This document shows positions 6,472-7,147 of a stretch of DNA of 7,147 nt, piece by piece. The stretch covers positions 1-7,147 of the forward strand of contig CAJULV010000101.1 of NCBI GenBank assembly GCA_910587555.1, read 5' to 3'. The notes under the pieces were generated by a model, which was not told the origin of the DNA, did not search any database, and saw nothing but the letters and a program-made list of their open reading frames with translations. Every line of letters begins with the position of its first letter. Position 1 is the first letter of the stretch. The stretch is from an uncultured Acetatifactor sp. (lineage in GTDB: Bacteria; Bacillota; Clostridia; Lachnospirales; Lachnospiraceae). A program made the translations under genes and the position numbers.

Positions 6472-6560
6472 GTATAACCACCGCTCACGGAGAACGCCCG
6501 ATGGTTTCGGCAAGCCGTCAGAACTTGCAAAGGTATAACCACCGCTCACGGGGAACGCCC
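6472..6560 (+). repeat. 28-bp direct repeat flanking 33 bp (61-bp offset) inside the serine recombinase remnant
   Basis: The 28-bp segments 6472-6499 and 6533-6560 (beginning GTATAACCACCGCTCACGG) differ at one base (A6491 against G6552). The offset of 61 bp is not a multiple of three. The reading frame before the first copy (from 6194) and the one after the second copy are exactly 61 bp out of register, so the duplication alone explains the frameshift. The 33 bp between the copies (6500-6532) does not code for recognisable recombinase sequence. Confidence 0.9.
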
Positions 6561-6778
6561 ACCAAGCCTTATTCGTCAGACTGGTTCGACTGCTCCACTT
6601 ACACCCTGGCCCGGCAGTATCATGACAGTGCTTGCAGTAACCATCACATCTCCACCAAAGCCCTGCGGACGCTCATCCTGGAAACCATCCGCTCTGCAAG
6701 TGCCTACGTCATTTCCAATGAAACAGAGTTTATCCAGAAGGTGCGGGCGGCGTCCGAAGTCCGGCAGCGCCGGGAACC

Positions 6779-6813
6779 GCAGTTTCGAGTCTTTGTGGGA
6801 ACAAAGACACTGC
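6779..6813. other. Strong stem-loop with GGGA tetraloop
   Basis: GTCTTTGT (6789-6796) and ACAAAGAC (6801-6808) pair perfectly around GGGA, a GNRA-type loop. Beyond a 5-nt one-sided bulge (TTCGA, 6784-6788), GCAGT (6779-6783) pairs with ACTGC (6809-6813). That makes 13 base pairs in all. No T-run follows, so it is not an ordinary terminator. It lies between the end of recombinase similarity (about 6767) and the palindrome at 6823. Confidence 0.7.
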
Positions 6814-6822
6814 TTGCAAAGT

Positions 6823-6993
6823 TTATACCGAATTCGGTATAAGAATAGTTATACCGAAACTTCTATTATACCGAAATCTCCATGGAAAGCTGATAAAGCA
6901 TGGCTTCTTGCGGAGATTTTCGGTATAACTTTTTACTGGATCTTATACAGTAGAAAACAAAAAATGCCGCCCCGACACAGGAATTCGGTATAA
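6823..6993. mobile_element. 171-bp segment with perfect 13-bp terminal inverted repeats and six TTATACCGAA motifs
   Basis: The left end TTATACCGAATTC (6823-6835) is the exact reverse complement of the right end GAATTCGGTATAA (6981-6993). Copies of the 10-bp word TTATACCGAA lie at 6823-6832, 6849-6858 and 6866-6875 on the plus strand, and at 6833-6842, 6919-6928 and 6984-6993 on the minus strand. The first two opposed copies form a perfect 20-bp palindrome (6823-6842). The inner pair extends to a near-perfect 16/17-bp inverted repeat (6866-6881 with 6912-6928). No gene fits inside and no target-site duplication is obvious. It lies 11 bp past the stop of a tyrosine recombinase gene, so it may be the terminal binding region of that element, or a MITE-like unit. 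Confidence 0.7.
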
Positions 6994-7004
6994 CCTACAA
7001 GAGC

Positions 7005-7147
7005 TTACAAGCCATAGAGTTGCTTTAGGAGATCCTCATCGTCTATGGTATAGCTTGAAGAATCTTCTGGAGCCCCTGTCCCAGAACCCATGGCTTTTTC
7101 TATCGCTTTACGCTTTGCCTCCGTGTCGGCATGGGCATAGACCAGAG
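7005..7147 (-). CDS. Tyrosine-type site-specific recombinase/integrase, partial (C-terminal 46 residues)
   Basis: The minus strand enters from the right edge and reads LVYAHADTEAKRKAIEKAMG, then GSGTGAPEDSS..., ending SYTIDDEDLLKQLYGL and TAA at 7007-7005. The YAHADTE...KR.AIEKA block is the end of the catalytic domain of tyrosine recombinases; the tyrosine at the third visible residue should be the DNA-cutting nucleophile. The rest of the active site (R, K, H-x-x-R) would lie beyond 7147. The ending resembles recombinases of multi-recombinase elements such as recombinase-in-trio (RIT) units, which I infer only from remembered C-terminal patterns. The visible part is intact, with no frameshift. 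It points away from nothing else coding: downstream is the TTATACCGAA-rich segment. Confidence 0.75.
   Translation of the reverse strand, partial: LVYAHADTEAKRKAIEKAMGSGTGAPEDSSSYTIDDEDLLKQLYGL

Larger units (their letters stand above)
6161..6842 (+). pseudogene. Large serine recombinase, middle to C-terminal remnant, frameshifted
   Basis: Recognisable recombinase sequence starts near WSDFIVGKILSKPEYMGHTV (from 6194) and continues through APEDWLVFENTHEAIVDKET and TPRRHDTIGEANPLTGLLYC. It holds a zinc-ribbon CADC (codons 6449-6460), then shifts frame and resumes with DWFDCSTYTLARQYHDSACS, LILETIRSASAY and EFIQKVRAASEVRQ (to about 6767). These are the recombinase and zinc beta-ribbon domains of large serine integrases of clostridial elements. 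The catalytic resolvase domain with its serine is absent: the TnpV stop abuts directly upstream. The frameshift is caused by a 61-bp duplication; removing 61 bp restores one frame. After about 6767 family similarity stops, and the frame ends at a TAA (6840-6842) inside the palindrome. Product is surely non-functional. Confidence 0.85.

Noticed and set aside
6472..6560. CRISPR-like unit: 28-bp repeat, 33-bp spacer, 28-bp repeat
   Set aside because: The repeat is part of recombinase coding sequence (YNHRSRGTP), there are only two copies, and no leader or cas gene is present.
6622..6993. Plus-strand 123-codon open frame reaching the right TIR
   Set aside because: It overlaps the true recombinase frame in another phase and then reads through the TTATACCGAA array; it has no ribosome site or recognisable domain.

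Overview
The window looks like chromosomal DNA of an endospore-forming clostridial Firmicute, most likely Lachnospiraceae-like. The evidence is a full-length spoIVA gene, strong AGGAGG/GGAGG ribosome binding sites, mid-range GC with AT-rich promoters, and degraded TnpV/large serine recombinase modules of the kind common in Clostridia. This assignment is an inference from gene content; no marker gene fixes the genus.

Layout. Positions 1-1096 hold a divergent arrangement. A partial GtrII-type glucosyltransferase runs leftward off the window from a GTG start at 814. Its leader carries four copies of a 16-17 bp tandem repeat. Two back-to-back sigmaA-like promoters follow, and then a rightward DUF2142-type multi-pass membrane protein (1097-2497). 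Both proteins look like cell-surface glycan assembly or decoration proteins. The convergent gap between the DUF2142 gene and spoIVA (2498-2736) is filled by about three and a half copies of a 62-63 bp repeat.

The centre holds two leftward genes. spoIVA (2737-4221) encodes the ATPase that builds the base of the spore coat. Upstream of it, a 396-residue membrane protein is made of repeated 'conserved TM helix' units (4367-5557). A weak terminator, a sigmaE-like promoter and a perfect 14-bp inverted repeat that includes the spoIVA Shine-Dalgarno sit between them. The geometry suggests that readthrough mRNA would hide the ribosome binding site, while mRNA started at the sporulation promoter would not.

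The right third (about 5786-7147) is a graveyard of mobile DNA. It holds a ribbon-helix-helix-like tail on the minus strand, the C-terminal part of a TnpV protein, and the middle to C-terminal part of a large serine recombinase broken by a 61-bp direct duplication. Next come a strong stem-loop and a 171-bp segment with perfect 13-bp terminal inverted repeats and six copies of the 10-bp word TTATACCGAA. Last is the C-terminus of a tyrosine recombinase running off the right edge. The tyrosine recombinase element appears to have landed in, or been joined to, the already decaying serine recombinase. No intact transposition gene lies wholly inside the window.
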